Below are positions 53,799 through 63,396 of a stretch of DNA of 64,000 bases, piece by piece. Numbering within the stretch: the stretch's first letter is position 1; every line of letters begins with the position of its first letter. The stretch is taken from assembly GCA_021806645.1 (NCBI GenBank), contig JAJZQX010000014.1, positions 1-64,000 on the forward strand. Reading direction: 5' to 3'. The translations under genes were made by a program, and so were the position numbers. The notes beneath the pieces were generated by a model that made no database searches, was not told where the DNA came from, and saw only the letters and a list, made by a program, of their open reading frames with translations. This DNA comes from Myxococcales bacterium. GTDB lineage: Bacteria; Myxococcota; Myxococcia; Myxococcales; Anaeromyxobacteraceae.

Positions 53799-54628
53799 GA
53801 CGCCGGGAGCACCCCGACGGCGATGAGGACGGCGATGGAGACGGCGGCGACCAGCCGCCAGGCGATGAAGAGGTAGGTCTTGCGCGTGCGCAGCCAGCCG
53901 AGCAGCCAGCCGATGACCAGGTAGCCGGCGGCGAAGGAGACCAGCGTGGCCACGGCGGTGGCCAACTGCCAGTCGGGGCGGCCGCGGAGCATGGGCAACT
54001 CCTTCCAGAGCTTGTAGGCCCCGGCGCCGAGGATGATGGGGACCGAGAGGAGGAAGCTGAAGCGGGCGGCCGCCTCGCGCGTGAAGCCGAGCAGCATCCC
54101 CATGGTGAGGGTGGTGCCGGAGCGGGAGGAGCCGGGGACGAGCGCCAGGGCCTGCGCCAGCCCGACCAGCACCGCGTCCTTGACCCCCACGGACTCGACG
54201 GCTCGGACGTGGCGCGCCAGCCGCTCGGCGATGAGGAGAACGACACCGAGGAAGACGAGCGACGCGGCGATGACCCAGTTGCCGAGCGCCTCGATCCGGT
54301 GCTCGAAGAGCTTGCCCAGAACCGCCGCCGGTATGGTGCCGAGGACGATGAGCCAGCCGAGCCGGGCCTCCGGCGTGGCCAGCGGCGTCCCCTTCCCGAG
54401 CGCCAGCAACGAGCCCCGCAGGATCCGCCAGAGGTCGTGGCGGAAGTAGAGGACCACCGCCAGCGCCGTGCCCGACTGGATGACGGCGACGAAGGCGCGG
54501 AAGTGCGGCTCGTCGAGCGACTGGCCCATCAGCTCGCCGAAGACCAGCAGGTGGGCGGTGGAGGAGACGGGGAGGAACTCGGTGGCGGCCTGCACCAGCC
54601 CGAGGAAGATGGCGGAGAGGATCGACAT
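53795..54628 (-). CDS. uppP: undecaprenyl-diphosphatase
   Basis: 277 residues with about eight membrane helices. The two catalytic motifs are '[13 protein letters not shown]' (E17) and 'P-G-S-S-R-S-G-T-T'. It removes phosphate from undecaprenyl diphosphate so that the carrier can be reused for peptidoglycan and O-antigen. It opens the operon uppP-nudL-manC-algC-ROK. A TAGGTT box lies 9 bases upstream of the ATG. Resistance to bacitracin is a known family effect. Confidence 0.93.
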   Translation of the reverse strand: MSILSAIFLGLVQAATEFLPVSSTAHLLVFGELMGQSLDEPHFRAFVAVIQSGTALAVVLYFRHDLWRILRGSLLALGKGTPLATPEARLGWLIVLGTIPAAVLGKLFEHRIEALGNWVIAASLVFLGVVLLIAERLARHVRAVESVGVKDAVLVGLAQALALVPGSSRSGTTLTMGMLLGFTREAAARFSFLLSVPIILGAGAYKLWKELPMLRGRPDWQLATAVATLVSFAAGYLVIGWLLGWLRTRKTYLFIAWRLVAAVSIAVLIAVGVLPAS

Positions 54629-54637
54629 GCGGGGCGG

Positions 54638-54643
54638 AACCTA
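54638..54643 (-). promoter_or_regulatory. TANNNT -10 box (short-leader type) for uppP
   Basis: TAGGTT on the minus strand ends 9 bases before the ATG at 54628. No ribosome site lies between. Confidence 0.4.
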
Positions 54644-54725
54644 CCCGAGGGGCGGGCGGGGGACAAATCGGCGGGAGGGTTCGGTGCCGAACGTGAAGCG
54701 GAGCGAATCCCATTCGCCGCCCGCC

Positions 54726-55313
54726 CTACCTCCCCGCCGCCCTCAGCGCCTCCTCCACGAAGTCGAGCCGATCGTTGCCGATGAAGAGCTGGTCCCCCAC
54801 GAAGCACGCCGGCGCGCCGAAGGCGCCGCGGTCAATGGCGTCCTGCGTCTGCTTCACCAGCGCCTCCTTGTAGCTGGGAGCCGCGGCCACCAGCGCCGCG
54901 CCGTCCAGCCCGGCCTCGGTGGCGACCGCGGCCAGCACCTCTGGGTTGGTGATGTCGCGGCCATCCGCCCAGGCCGCCCGGTAGACGGCGTGGCTGAAGG
55001 GCACCAGCTTGCCCACCGCCTCGCAGGCCAGCGCGGTGCGCAGCGCCAGCATGGGCGAGAAGGGGAACGGCTCCGGGCGCCGCAGCGGCACGTTGAGCCT
55101 TCGCGCCCACCGTTCGAGATCGAGCCAGAGGTGGCGCCCCTTGGCCGGCAGGTCGAGCGGCGAGCTGTTCCCGGTCGCCTTGAAGACGCCGCCCAGCAGG
55201 AACGGCCGCCACCGCAGCGTGGCGCCGGTGCGCGCCGCCAGCGCCTCGACGCGGGTAGAGGCGAGGTAGCTGTAGGGCGAGACGAAGTCGTAGAAGAACT
55301 CGAGGGTGGCCAT
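54726..55313 (-). CDS. 2-hydroxychromene-2-carboxylate isomerase family (DsbA/GST kappa fold)
   Basis: 195 residues. The opening 'F-F-Y-D-F-V-S-P-Y-S-Y-L-A-S' holds the catalytic Ser of the HCCA/GST kappa group, where DsbA has a Cys. 'G-A-F-G-A-P-A-C-F-V-G' contains the cis-Pro loop. 'F-I-G-N-D-R-L-D-F-V-E' is the usual end. It would isomerise an aromatic degradation intermediate with glutathione, although no aromatic pathway is nearby. It starts 2 bases after ahcY, so co-transcription is likely. Confidence 0.85.
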   Translation of the reverse strand: MATLEFFYDFVSPYSYLASTRVEALAARTGATLRWRPFLLGGVFKATGNSSPLDLPAKGRHLWLDLERWARRLNVPLRRPEPFPFSPMLALRTALACEAVGKLVPFSHAVYRAAWADGRDITNPEVLAAVATEAGLDGAALVAAAPSYKEALVKQTQDAIDRGAFGAPACFVGDQLFIGNDRLDFVEEALRAAGR

Positions 55314-55315
55314 GG

Positions 55316-56770
55316 CTAGTACCGGTAGCTGTCCGGCTTGAACGGCCCGTCGGGCGAGATGGCGAGGTACTCGGCCTGCTTCGGCGTCAGCCGGGTCAGC
55401 CGAGCGCCGAGCTGGCCGAGGTGGAGCGCCGCCACCTTCTCGTCGAGGTGCTTGGGCAGCGTGTAGACCTTCTTCTGGTAGGCCTTCCGGTTCACCGCCA
55501 GCTCGATCTGGGCCAGCGACTGGTTGGTGAACGAGTTGGACATCACGAAGGAGGGGTGGCCGGTGGCGCAGCCGAGGTTGAGGAGCCGCCCCTCGGCCAG
55601 CACCAGCACGCGGTGGCCGTCGGGGAAGACGAAGGCGTCGTACTGCGGCTTGATGTTGAGCCGCGTCGTCGCCTTCTTCAGGCCGGCCATGTCGATCTCG
55701 TTGTCGAAGTGGCCGATGTTCCCGACGATGGCGCAGTCCTTCATCTTCTTCATGTGGTCGACGGTGAGCACGTCGAGGTTGCCGGTGGCGGTGACGAAGA
55801 CGTCGCCCTTGGCGACCACGTCCTCTACCCGGACCACCTGGTAGCCCTCCATCGACGCCTGCAGCGCGTTGATGGGGTCGATCTCGGTCACCACCACGCG
55901 GGCCCCCTGCCCGCGCAGCGCCTGGGCGCAGCCCTTGCCCACGTCGCCGTAGCCGAGCACCACGCAGAGCTTGCCGGCCAGCATCACGTCGGTGGCGCGG
56001 TTGAGGCCGTCCACCAGCGAGTGGCGGCAGCCGTAGAGGTTGTCGAACTTCGACTTGGTCACCGAGTCGTTGACGTTGATGGCGGGGAAGAGCAGCTGCC
56101 CCTTCTTCTCCATCTCGTAGAGCCGGTGGACGCCGGTGGTGGTCTCCTCGGAGACGCCGGCGCAGGCGGCGGCCACCCTGGTCCAGCGCTTCGGCGTGGC
56201 CTTGAGCGTCCGCGCCAGGAGCTTGAGGATGACGGCGTACTCCTCCGAGTCGGCGGGGCCGGCCCTGGGCACCTTGCCGGCCGCCTCGAACTCGACGCCC
56301 TTGTGGATGAGCAGGGTGGCGTCTCCGCCGTCGTCGACGATCTGGGTCGGCCCGAGGCCGTGGCCGAAGTCGAGGGCGCGATCCGTGCACTCCCAGTACT
56401 CCTGCAGCGTCTCGCCCTTCCAGGCGAAGACCGGCACGCCGGACGGCGCCTTCACCGTGCCGGTGGGACCGACCACGATGGCGGCGGCGGCGTGGTCCTG
56501 GGTCGAGAAGATGTTGCAGGAGGCCCAGCGCACCTTGGCGCCGAGCGCCACCAGCGTCTCGATGAGCACGCCGGTCTGGATGGTCATGTGGAGCGAGCCG
56601 GTGATGCGCTGCCCCTTGAGCGGCTTCTTCTTGCCGTACTCCTTCCGGATGGCCATCAGGCCGGGCATCTCCTTCTCGGCCAGCTCGAGCTCCTTGCGCC
56701 CCCAGTCGGCGAGAGAGAGGTCCTTCACCAGGTGCTCGAGCTTCGCGGCGGGCTTCTTCGTGGCGGCCAT
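55316..56770 (-). CDS. ahcY: adenosylhomocysteinase
   Basis: 484 residues. '[12 protein letters not shown]' (substrate), '[11 protein letters not shown]' (NAD) and '[17 protein letters not shown]' with the C-terminal 'K-P-D-S-Y-R-Y' confirm the family. It splits S-adenosylhomocysteine to adenosine and homocysteine, removing the inhibitor produced by methyltransferases. An AAGGAG site precedes the ATG. It lies 31 bases downstream of the ArsR-methyltransferase regulator in the same direction. Confidence 0.95.
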   Translation of the reverse strand: MAATKKPAAKLEHLVKDLSLADWGRKELELAEKEMPGLMAIRKEYGKKKPLKGQRITGSLHMTIQTGVLIETLVALGAKVRWASCNIFSTQDHAAAAIVVGPTGTVKAPSGVPVFAWKGETLQEYWECTDRALDFGHGLGPTQIVDDGGDATLLIHKGVEFEAAGKVPRAGPADSEEYAVILKLLARTLKATPKRWTRVAAACAGVSEETTTGVHRLYEMEKKGQLLFPAINVNDSVTKSKFDNLYGCRHSLVDGLNRATDVMLAGKLCVVLGYGDVGKGCAQALRGQGARVVVTEIDPINALQASMEGYQVVRVEDVVAKGDVFVTATGNLDVLTVDHMKKMKDCAIVGNIGHFDNEIDMAGLKKATTRLNIKPQYDAFVFPDGHRVLVLAEGRLLNLGCATGHPSFVMSNSFTNQSLAQIELAVNRKAYQKKVYTLPKHLDEKVAALHLGQLGARLTRLTPKQAEYLAISPDGPFKPDSYRY

Positions 56771-56801
56771 GCGGGCTTCTCCTTGTGGTTCCAGCTTCGG
56801 T

Positions 56802-57785
56802 CTAGCGGCGTGGCCCGGCGGGCTGCCGGGCGGTGGCGATGAAGAGGGCGGGGCCGCGCGCGCCGGCTTCCGGCGGCAACGGGCGGACCGCCGGCGCGGT
56901 GAGACCGGCGGCGGCGAAGGCGCGGGCCAGGTCGTCGGGGGCGAAGCCGAGCCGGGCCTGGCCGAGCCGGCGGGCGAACGCCTCGTCGCCGTGGCGGGCG
57001 AGATCCACCACCACCAGGCGGCCGCCGGCCTTGAGGATGCGCGCCGCCTCGGCCAGCACCGGCGCCACCTCGGACACGTAGGTGAGCACCAGCACCAGCA
57101 GGGCCGCGTCGCAGCTCCCCGACGGGAGCGGCAGCGCCTCCAGCCCGGCCCGGTGCAGCTCCACGTTGTCGAACGGCTCCAGCCGGCGGCGCGCCGCGCG
57201 CAGCATGGCGGCCGACTGGTCCACGCCGATCAGCCTGGCGACGTGGGGGGCCAGCGCCGCGGAGAGCGTGCCGGCGCCGCAGCCGAGATCTGCCACGGTC
57301 AGGTCGGGCGGCAGCAGGCCGAGCAGCGCCTCGCGCTCGAAGCGGTGGCCGTAGGCCTCGGCGCGCAGCGCCTCCCACTCCTGGGCCGCGCCGGCGAAGA
57401 ACTCCTCGGCCCCCTCGCGCCGGGCCCGCAGCCGGGCCTCCAGCCGGACCTCGTCCTGCTCCGCCGCCGCCCACCCGTCGGTCTCGGCGCGGGCCAGCTT
57501 CCAGAGCCGGCGCGCCCCGGCGCCGGCCGAGTCGGAGAAGCGGTAGAAGCTGGCGGTCCCCTGCCGCCGCGAGGCGAGCCAGCCGGAGCCGGAGAGCGTC
57601 TTCAGGTGGCGCGAGACCGTGGACTGCGGCAGCCGCAGCACGTCGCAGAGCTCCTGCACCGAAAGCTCCTCGCGCTCCAGCACCCGCAGCAGCCGGAGCC
57701 TGGTCTCGTCGGCGAGCCCGTCCATCCAGCCCAGCAGGGCGACGTGGCGGCGGGCGGCTGTGGAGGTGGAGGTGGCGGCGTTCAT
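56802..57785 (-). CDS. ArsR-type regulator fused to a SAM-dependent methyltransferase domain (SahR-like)
   Basis: 327 residues. Residues ~18-90 form a winged helix ('[13 protein letters not shown]', '[12 protein letters not shown]'). Residues ~145-320 form a class I methyltransferase fold with motif I 'V-A-D-L-G-C-G-A-G' and 'I-G-V-D-Q-S'. An ArsR-methyltransferase fusion beside ahcY is the architecture of SahR, an SAH-responsive repressor of SAM-cycle genes in other Deltaproteobacteria. The perfect inverted repeat over its own promoter supports autoregulation. SAH sensing by the methyltransferase domain is inferred. Confidence 0.85.
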   Translation of the reverse strand: MNAATSTSTAARRHVALLGWMDGLADETRLRLLRVLEREELSVQELCDVLRLPQSTVSRHLKTLSGSGWLASRRQGTASFYRFSDSAGAGARRLWKLARAETDGWAAAEQDEVRLEARLRARREGAEEFFAGAAQEWEALRAEAYGHRFEREALLGLLPPDLTVADLGCGAGTLSAALAPHVARLIGVDQSAAMLRAARRRLEPFDNVELHRAGLEALPLPSGSCDAALLVLVLTYVSEVAPVLAEAARILKAGGRLVVVDLARHGDEAFARRLGQARLGFAPDDLARAFAAAGLTAPAVRPLPPEAGARGPALFIATARQPAGPRR

Positions 57786-57788
57786 CGC

Positions 57789-57832
57789 TATATCCGGGTG
57801 GACGGATATAACGATCGCGGTCAGAAGGTCAA
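57789..57832 (-). promoter_or_regulatory. promoter and operator of sahR-ahcY
   Basis: A perfect inverted repeat TATATCC-N8-GGATATA lies at 57789-57810. On the minus strand, TTGACC (57827-57832) and TATATC (57805-57810) are separated by 16 bases, so the -10 box is one half-site of the repeat. Binding would block the promoter directly. The other half-site ends 3 bases before the ATG at 57785. Confidence 0.65.
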
Positions 57833-57931
57833 GCCGGCCCTGGCCGTCCAGGTCGGCACGAGCAGTCGAGAGCTGCCGGTGAGCGGCGCGATCTCGTCGC
57901 GCCAGGTGACGAGCCGGCCGACTCCCCCTTC

Positions 57932-57957
57932 CGCGATTCCCGACGTCGGGAATCGCG
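57932..57957. repeat. perfect 26-base palindrome between metK and sahR
   Basis: The two 13-base arms (CGCGATTCCCGAC and its complement) meet with no loop. It is 146 bases upstream of the sahR ATG and about 105 bases beyond the metK stop. No T-run flanks it, so it is more likely a protein site than an intrinsic terminator. The rest of this gap (57833-57931) shows nothing else. Confidence 0.6.
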
Positions 57958-58040
57958 AAAGAGGGACCACGCCCGGGTGCGTCTCGGAAAAGCTCGCAGC
58001 CGCCCGCTGGGGCGACGCCGGGGGTGCATGGGTTGGGTGA

Positions 58041-58064
58041 AGCCGGTTACTGGCGCGACCGGCT
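58041..58064 (-). terminator. weak hairpin at the metK stop
   Basis: AGCCGGT and ACCGGCT flank a 10-base loop and overlap the metK stop codon. It has no T-run, so it is only a possible transcription or RNA-end signal. Confidence 0.3.
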
Positions 58065-59211
58065 ACTTCAGCCCAGCCACGGCCGCCAGCTCCTCGGCCC
58101 GGTCGGTCCGCTCCCAGGTGAAGCTCTTCTCGGTCCGGCCGAAGTGGCCGTAGGCGGCGGTCTTCTCGTAGATGGGCCGGCGCAGGTCGAGCCCCTCCAT
58201 GATCTCCCGCGGCGTCAGCCTGAACACCTTGCGGACGGCCATGGCGATCTTCGCCTCGTCCACCTGGGCGGTGCCGAAGGTCTCGACCAGCACCGAGACC
58301 GGCTCGGCGACGCCGATGGCGTAGGCCACCTGCACCTCGCAGCGCGAGGCCAGCCTGGCCGCCACCACGTTCTTGGCGATGTAGCGCCCCATGTAGGCGG
58401 CCGAGCGGTCCACCTTGGACGGGTCCTTGCCGGAGAAGGCGCCGCCGCCGTGGCGGCCCATGCCGCCGTAGGTGTCGACGATGATCTTCCGGCCGGTCAG
58501 GCCGGTGTCGCCCATGGGGCCGCCGATGACGAAGCGGCCGGTCGGGTTGATGTAGTACTTGGTCTTCCTGTCGAGCAGCCGGGCAGGCAGCGACTTCTTG
58601 ATCACCAGCTCGCGGACCGCCTCGTGCAGCTTCTTGTTCGAGACCTCCTCGGAATGCTGGGTCGAGACCACCACGGTGTCGATGCGGGCGACCCGGCCGC
58701 CGCGGTACTCCACCGTGACCTGGCTCTTGCCGTCGGGGCGGAGGAAGTCGAGCCCGCCCTTGCGGACCTTGGCGAGCTGCTTGGTGACGGCGTGGGCGTA
58801 CTGGATGGGCGCCGGCATCAGCTCGGGCGTCTCGTTGCAGGCGTAGCCGAACATCATGCCCTGGTCGCCGGCCCCGCCGGTGTCCACTCCCTGGGCGATG
58901 TCGGGGGACTGCTGGTCCACCGCCACCAGCACCGCGCAGCTGAAGGCGTCAAAGCCCATCGAGCCGTCGGTGTAGCCGATCTTGCGGACCGTCTCGCGGG
59001 CCAGCCGCGGGTAGTCGAGCCGCGCGCTGGTGGTGATCTCGCCCGCCAGCATGACGTAGCCGGTCTTGAGCAGGGTCTCGCAGGCCACCCGCCCCTTGGG
59101 ATCCTGGGCCAGGACCGCGTCGAGGACGGCGTCGGAGATCTGGTCGGCCATCTTGTCGGGATGGCCCTCGGTGACGGACTCCGAGGTGAAAAGGTAATCG
59201 GTCGCTGACAT
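58063..59211 (-). CDS. metK: S-adenosylmethionine synthetase
   Basis: 382 residues. '[11 protein letters not shown]' (ATP/methionine), '[11 protein letters not shown]' and '[19 protein letters not shown]' (the two signature loops) are intact. It makes SAM from methionine and ATP. It has its own promoter (59244-59273) and an AGGGAG site before the ATG. The TATATCC repeat seen at sahR is absent upstream, so metK may not share that control. Confidence 0.95.
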   Translation of the reverse strand: MSATDYLFTSESVTEGHPDKMADQISDAVLDAVLAQDPKGRVACETLLKTGYVMLAGEITTSARLDYPRLARETVRKIGYTDGSMGFDAFSCAVLVAVDQQSPDIAQGVDTGGAGDQGMMFGYACNETPELMPAPIQYAHAVTKQLAKVRKGGLDFLRPDGKSQVTVEYRGGRVARIDTVVVSTQHSEEVSNKKLHEAVRELVIKKSLPARLLDRKTKYYINPTGRFVIGGPMGDTGLTGRKIIVDTYGGMGRHGGGAFSGKDPSKVDRSAAYMGRYIAKNVVAARLASRCEVQVAYAIGVAEPVSVLVETFGTAQVDEAKIAMAVRKVFRLTPREIMEGLDLRRPIYEKTAAYGHFGRTEKSFTWERTDRAEELAAVAGLK

Positions 59212-59243
59212 GTGCGGCTCCCTGGAAGGCTCGAAAGGGCCGC

Positions 59244-59273
59244 AACCTAGGCGCCCCCGAGCGTGGCTGTCAA
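59244..59273 (-). promoter_or_regulatory. sigma-70-type promoter of metK
   Basis: A perfect TTGACA (59268-59273) and TAGGTT (59244-59249) are separated by 18 bases. A transcript would start near 59237, giving a ~26-base leader. The 115-base gap to the ptsI stop holds only a T-less 7-base hairpin (59295-59312) besides this; no SAM riboswitch is evident. Confidence 0.6.
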
Positions 59274-59326
59274 CATGGCGGAGGGCTTGCCGCGCCTCCG
59301 CCGCAGCGGAGGGGAGGGCGGCGGGT

Positions 59327-61117
59327 TCAGCCCGGGACCGACCCGGCCCGGGAGTCGTGCTCCATGAGCGCGCCGAAGCGCCGGATCATCTCGTCGCGCA
59401 CCTCGCGCTCGATGTCGTCGGCCTGGGTCAGCGCCAGCATGCGCGCCACCAGCGCCCGCCCGTCCTCGGCCCGCGCCGCCCGCACCACCCGCTTCACCAG
59501 CGGGATGGAGGGGCCGTTCATCGACAGCTCGTTGACGCCCAGTCCGAGCAGCACCAGGGCGTTGAGCGGCTCGCCCGCCATCTCGCCGCACATCGAGACC
59601 GGGATGCCGGCCTCGCGTCCGGCGTCGCAGACCTGCTTCAGGAGCCGCAGCACCGAGAGGTGGAGCGGCCGGTAGAGGTAGGCGACGTCCTTGTTCTGGC
59701 GGTCGATGCCGATGGTGTACTGGATCAGGTCGTTGGTGCCGATGCTGAAGAAGTCCACCTCGCGCGCCAGCCGGTCGGCGATGAGGGCGGCGCTGGGCAG
59801 CTCGATCATGATCCCCACCGGCGGCAGCGGGTGGTCGAACCCCTCGCGCGCCAGCTCGTCGCGGACGTCGTTGAGCACCTGGCGCGCCGCCCGCAGCTCG
59901 GCGATGCCCGAGATCATGGGGAACATGAGCCGGAGCCGGCCGTGGACCGAGGCCCGCAGCAGCGCCCGCAGCTGGCTGCGGAACATGTCGGGCTGGCGCA
60001 GGCAGTAGCGGATGGCCCGCAGCCCCATGGCCGGGTTCTCGGCGTGGGCCTTCAGGCCGGCCGGCAGCTTGTCGCCGCCCAGGTCAAAGGTGCGGATGGT
60101 GACCGGGCGCGGCGCCAGCGCCTCCAGCACGCGCCGGTAGTCCTGGTAGTGCTCCTCCTCGGTCGGCAGCCGGTCGCGCTGCAGGTAGAGGAACTCGGTC
60201 CGGTAGAGCCCCACCGCCTCGCCGCCGTGGTTGAGCAGGCTGGGGACCTCCTCGGCGAACTCGATGTTGCCGGCCAGCTTGACGGTGGCGCCGTCCAGGG
60301 TGGTGGCCGGCAGCTCGCGGGTGCGCAGCAGCTCGCGCTCGTGGACCAGGAACCGCTCGCGCGCCGCCTCGTAGTCGGCCCGCTCGGCCGGCGTCGGACC
60401 GATGATCACCACGCCCTGCGTGCCGTCTACGATGATCCAGTCGCCCTTGTCGGCCAGCGTGGTGATGCGGCCCAGCGCCACCACCGCCGGCACCTCCAGG
60501 GCGCGCGCCACGATGGCGGTGTGGCTGGTCTTGGCGCCGGAGTCGGTGACGAAGGCCCCGACCTTGCGCTCGTGGAGCAGCAGCGCGGTGTCGGCCGGGG
60601 TCAGGTCGTGGGCCACGATGATGGCCCCCTCCGGCGGCAGCTCCTCGACGTCCACCTGCTGGCCGAGCAGGTTCTTGATGATCCGCTCGCCCACGTAGTC
60701 GACGTCGGCGCGGCGCTCCTTGAAGTACTCGTCGGCGTCGGCGGCGAAGGCCCCCTTGATCTTCCGGACCGCCCGCTTGATCGACCACTCGGCGTTGAGC
60801 CGCTCGTCGCGGATCAGCTTGTGCACCTCGAGGACCAGCATCTCGTCCTTGAGCATGAGCCGGTGGATGTCGATGATGGCGGTGTGCTCGCTGGCGCCGG
60901 TACCCTCGGTGGCGGTGACCTTCTGGCGGACCTCCTCGAGCTGCCGGTCGGAGATCTCCAGCGCCACCCGGAAGCGGGCCAGCTCCGGCTCGATCTCGTC
61001 GGGGCCGAGCCGTCGCTTGGGCGTCCGCACCTTGCGCCGGTCCACCGGCCAGCAGCGCCCGATGGCGATGCCGGGCGAGGCGCCTATGCCGTTCAAGGTG
61101 GTGGTGCCAGTCGCCAT
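59327..61117 (-). CDS. ptsI: PTS enzyme I (PEP-protein phosphotransferase)
   Basis: 596 residues, a standard EI without an N-terminal GAF domain. The swivelling domain holds the phospho-His H199 in '[15 protein letters not shown]'. The PEP-binding barrel holds 'G-L-Y-R-T-E-F-L-Y', 'T-F-D-L-G-G-D-K' and 'S-M-C-G-E-M-A-G' (catalytic Cys). It moves phosphate from PEP to HPr. It is the last gene of the rapZ-PTS unit and starts 14 bases after the HPr stop. Confidence 0.93.
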   Translation of the reverse strand: MATGTTTLNGIGASPGIAIGRCWPVDRRKVRTPKRRLGPDEIEPELARFRVALEISDRQLEEVRQKVTATEGTGASEHTAIIDIHRLMLKDEMLVLEVHKLIRDERLNAEWSIKRAVRKIKGAFAADADEYFKERRADVDYVGERIIKNLLGQQVDVEELPPEGAIIVAHDLTPADTALLLHERKVGAFVTDSGAKTSHTAIVARALEVPAVVALGRITTLADKGDWIIVDGTQGVVIIGPTPAERADYEAARERFLVHERELLRTRELPATTLDGATVKLAGNIEFAEEVPSLLNHGGEAVGLYRTEFLYLQRDRLPTEEEHYQDYRRVLEALAPRPVTIRTFDLGGDKLPAGLKAHAENPAMGLRAIRYCLRQPDMFRSQLRALLRASVHGRLRLMFPMISGIAELRAARQVLNDVRDELAREGFDHPLPPVGIMIELPSAALIADRLAREVDFFSIGTNDLIQYTIGIDRQNKDVAYLYRPLHLSVLRLLKQVCDAGREAGIPVSMCGEMAGEPLNALVLLGLGVNELSMNGPSIPLVKRVVRAARAEDGRALVARMLALTQADDIEREVRDEMIRRFGALMEHDSRAGSVPG

Positions 61118-61131
61118 GGGGTGCCCGCGTG

Positions 61132-61404
61132 CTAGCGCTCTCCGAAGCCGGCCTCGATCAGCTTGCCGAACGCCGACATGGCCGACTCGGCGTCCTCACC
61201 TTCGCACACCACCGTCAGCTTCGAGCCGCGCGCCGCCGCCAGGGTGAGGACCCCCATGATGCTCTTGGCGTTGACGGATGTCCCGTCCTTCACGATCTGG
61301 ACCTCGCAGACGTGCCGGTTGGCGATCTGCACCAGCTGCGAGGCCGGCCGGGCGTGGAGCCCGAGGGCGTTGACGATGCTGAAGGTCTTCTCCAGGCGCG
61401 GCAT
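61132..61404 (-). CDS. ptsH: HPr phosphocarrier protein
   Basis: 90 residues. Phospho-His is H17 in 'N-A-L-G-L-H-A-R-P-A', and S48 in 'N-A-K-S-I-M-G-V-L-T-L' matches the regulatory Ser46 of HPr kinase targets. It relays phosphate from EI to the IIA and IIB proteins. Two starts compete: ATG at 61404, and a TTG 6 bases upstream (61410) that sits at a better distance from GGGAGG. I used the ATG because it is a stronger start codon. Confidence 0.9.
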   Translation of the reverse strand: MPRLEKTFSIVNALGLHARPASQLVQIANRHVCEVQIVKDGTSVNAKSIMGVLTLAAARGSKLTVVCEGEDAESAMSAFGKLIEAGFGER

Positions 61405-61410
61405 GGCCAA

Positions 61411-62178
61411 CTAGAACCTCCCGTCCCAGCCGGTCACGGCCGCCACGATGGTCCCGAGCAGCGCCACCAGGTAGGTGGCCGGGAAGAGCGGAGCGCCCCT
61501 GGAGAGCGCCACGTAGCCGGCGCCCGCCGCCGTGGCCACCACCAGCACCGCCGCGGCCTCGCTCCCGTCCGCCACGCCCCCGGCCCGCAGCGCCACCGCC
61601 GCCGCGGCCGCCCCGCAGAGCGCCACCCCGGCCGCCCGGAGCCGGTCGGCCAGGCGCGGCAGCGCCAGCCTGGCGATGAGGCCGACCACGGCGTCGCCCT
61701 GCCGGTAGCCGGCGCGGAAGAGCAGGGCGCGCAGCCCGAAGTGGACGAGGTTGTAGGACAGCACGGCCGCCACCACCGCCGGCCAGCCGGCCACCAGCGC
61801 GCCCAGGGCCGCCATGGCGCCGAAGAAGGGGCGCAGCGCCGTCCAGAAGAAGCCGTCGCCGACCGCCGCCAGCGGCCCCTGCAGCGTCGCCTTGTAGGAG
61901 AGCGGCGCCGCCCCCGGCTCCTCGCCGGCGGCCACCAGCTCCTCGTGGTGGATGGCGCCGCCGAGGATGGCGGCCGTCATGTACGGGTGGCAGTTGAAGA
62001 AGCCGAGGTGACGGGCCAGCGCCTCCTCCCGCCTGGCCGGATCGGCGTAGAGCGCGTCGAGGGCCGGCTCGATGGCGTAGGCGAAGCCGAGGTTCTGCAT
62101 GCCGCGCCGGTTCCAGGCCGCCTGCAGGAAGAGGCAGCGCCAGAAGACGTGGGCCCTGGTCCGGAAGCGGATGGTCAC
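61411..62178 (-). CDS. PTS mannose-family IID component
   Basis: 255 residues. It starts with GTG overlapping the IIC stop by 4 bases (GTGA). The soluble part has 'N-R-R-G-M-Q-N-L-G-F-A-Y-A-I-E-P-A-L' and 'H-L-G-F-F-N-C-H-P-Y-M', both typical of EIID-Man; 'L-Q-G-P-L-A-A-V-G-D-G-F-F-W' is another family core. Membrane segments fill the C-terminal third. Together with IIC it forms the membrane sugar channel. Confidence 0.87.
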   Translation of the reverse strand: MTIRFRTRAHVFWRCLFLQAAWNRRGMQNLGFAYAIEPALDALYADPARREEALARHLGFFNCHPYMTAAILGGAIHHEELVAAGEEPGAAPLSYKATLQGPLAAVGDGFFWTALRPFFGAMAALGALVAGWPAVVAAVLSYNLVHFGLRALLFRAGYRQGDAVVGLIARLALPRLADRLRAAGVALCGAAAAAVALRAGGVADGSEAAAVLVVATAAGAGYVALSRGAPLFPATYLVALLGTIVAAVTGWDGRF

Positions 62179-62870
62179 GGCGTCACCCGCAGTCCCAGCC
62201 CGATGAGCAGGGCCACCGCGGCGCTGACGCCGAAGATGGCGCCGGCGCGCCGCGCGCGCAGCGCCTTGGCCCCGGCGGCGCAGGCCAGCCCGCCGAAGGC
62301 CCACCAGCCGATGCTAAGCGGGCCGTCGAGGGACGGCGCGGCCTGCAGCAGCCGGACCGCCAGCCGGGCGGCCACCCAGGCCCCGGCCGGCGCCAGCAGC
62401 GCGGCGATGGCGAAGGGCATGGCCAGCCCGGCCAGGTTGAGCCGGACGGCGGCGTGGGGGTGGTGGCGGCGCAGCGTCTCCTCGGCGAAGAGCGCCAGCC
62501 GCTCGTTGGCCACCTCGACGAAGCGATCGGCGCGGCGGCCCAGCAGCGCCAGCGGCGCCCCGGCCAGCAGGGCCAGCACCGCGGTGGCCGGCGTCACGCC
62601 GGTGCCGAGCGCCTGGCCGGCCAGCACCGCGCCGCCCGCCACCACCACCGTGCCGAGCGCCTCGTGGACCGGCAGGGCCGCGCCGAGGTTGACCGCGCCG
62701 AGCCAGAGCAGCTCCAGCGGCGCCGCCACCGCCAGGCCGCCGGCCAGGTCGCCCAGCGCCAGCCCGGTGAGCGGGGCCAGCGCGATGGGGCGGGAGAGCA
62801 TGGCCTGGAGGAAGCCCTTGCGCTCCACGGCGGCCAGGCCGGCCACGATGCCGAGCAGGAGGTAGCCCAC
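62175..62870 (-). CDS. PTS mannose-family IIC component
   Basis: 231 residues, about seven hydrophobic segments. 'V-E-R-K-G-F-L-Q-A-M-L-S-R-P-I' and 'L-E-L-L-W-L-G-A-V-N-L-G-A-A-L-P' are family landmarks. It starts with GTG just after the IIB gene. It is somewhat shorter than the ~260 residues of enteric IIC-Man. Sugar specificity cannot be inferred. Confidence 0.83.
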   Translation of the reverse strand: MGYLLLGIVAGLAAVERKGFLQAMLSRPIALAPLTGLALGDLAGGLAVAAPLELLWLGAVNLGAALPVHEALGTVVVAGGAVLAGQALGTGVTPATAVLALLAGAPLALLGRRADRFVEVANERLALFAEETLRRHHPHAAVRLNLAGLAMPFAIAALLAPAGAWVAARLAVRLLQAAPSLDGPLSIGWWAFGGLACAAGAKALRARRAGAIFGVSAAVALLIGLGLRVTP

Positions 62871-62888
62871 GGTGGCCGGGAGTGTAGC

Positions 62889-63383
62889 CTATCGGGCGGC
62901 GGCGTACCGGCGCTTGAGCTCGTCCAGCCCGTACGGCGGGTCCGTGGGGATGGCCTGGGCCTCGACGGTGAAGCCGGCCGCCGCCAGGGCCTCCAGCGCC
63001 TCCAGCTCCTCGGCGGTCAGGAAGACCGAGGGGGTGACGGGGCGGCGCCCCATGGCGAAGTGGATGTTGCCGAGATTGACCCGGGGCGCCCGCGCCGGCG
63101 TCAGCCCGCGCGTGGTCGCCTCCACCAGCCCGGCCACGTCTCGCACCAGCACCAGCACCACGGCCGGCGAGGCGGCCAGCGCGGCGAAGTCGACCGCGGC
63201 CATACGCAGGATGCGGGCCGGTGTCTCGCACGGGACGCAGAGCGTCATGGCGGCGCGGGCCAGCGGGCTCCCTGCCGCGTCGTCGTCGGCCACCACCACC
63301 TCGGTGGCCTTGAGGACCGGCATCCAGGCCTCGAGCACCTGCCCGTGCAGCAGCCGGTTGTCGACGCGAACGAGGGGGATCAC
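62889..63383 (-). CDS. PTS mannose/fructose/sorbose IIB component
   Basis: 164 residues. The phospho-His is H13 in 'V-D-N-R-L-L-H-G-Q-V', the exact family motif. It transfers phosphate from IIA to the sugar. It lies 18 bases upstream of IIC and 13 bases downstream of IIA, completing a set. Confidence 0.9.
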   Translation of the reverse strand: MIPLVRVDNRLLHGQVLEAWMPVLKATEVVVADDDAAGSPLARAAMTLCVPCETPARILRMAAVDFAALAASPAVVLVLVRDVAGLVEATTRGLTPARAPRVNLGNIHFAMGRRPVTPSVFLTAEELEALEALAAAGFTVEAQAIPTDPPYGLDELKRRYAAAR

Positions 63384-63396
63384 CGGGCGCTCGGGA

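Noticed and set aside
59212-59273. Possible SAM or SAH riboswitch upstream of metK (and ahcY)
   Set aside because: The metK leader is about 26 bases and the sahR-ahcY gap is 31 bases, too short for a known SAM or SAH riboswitch; no matching helices are visible.
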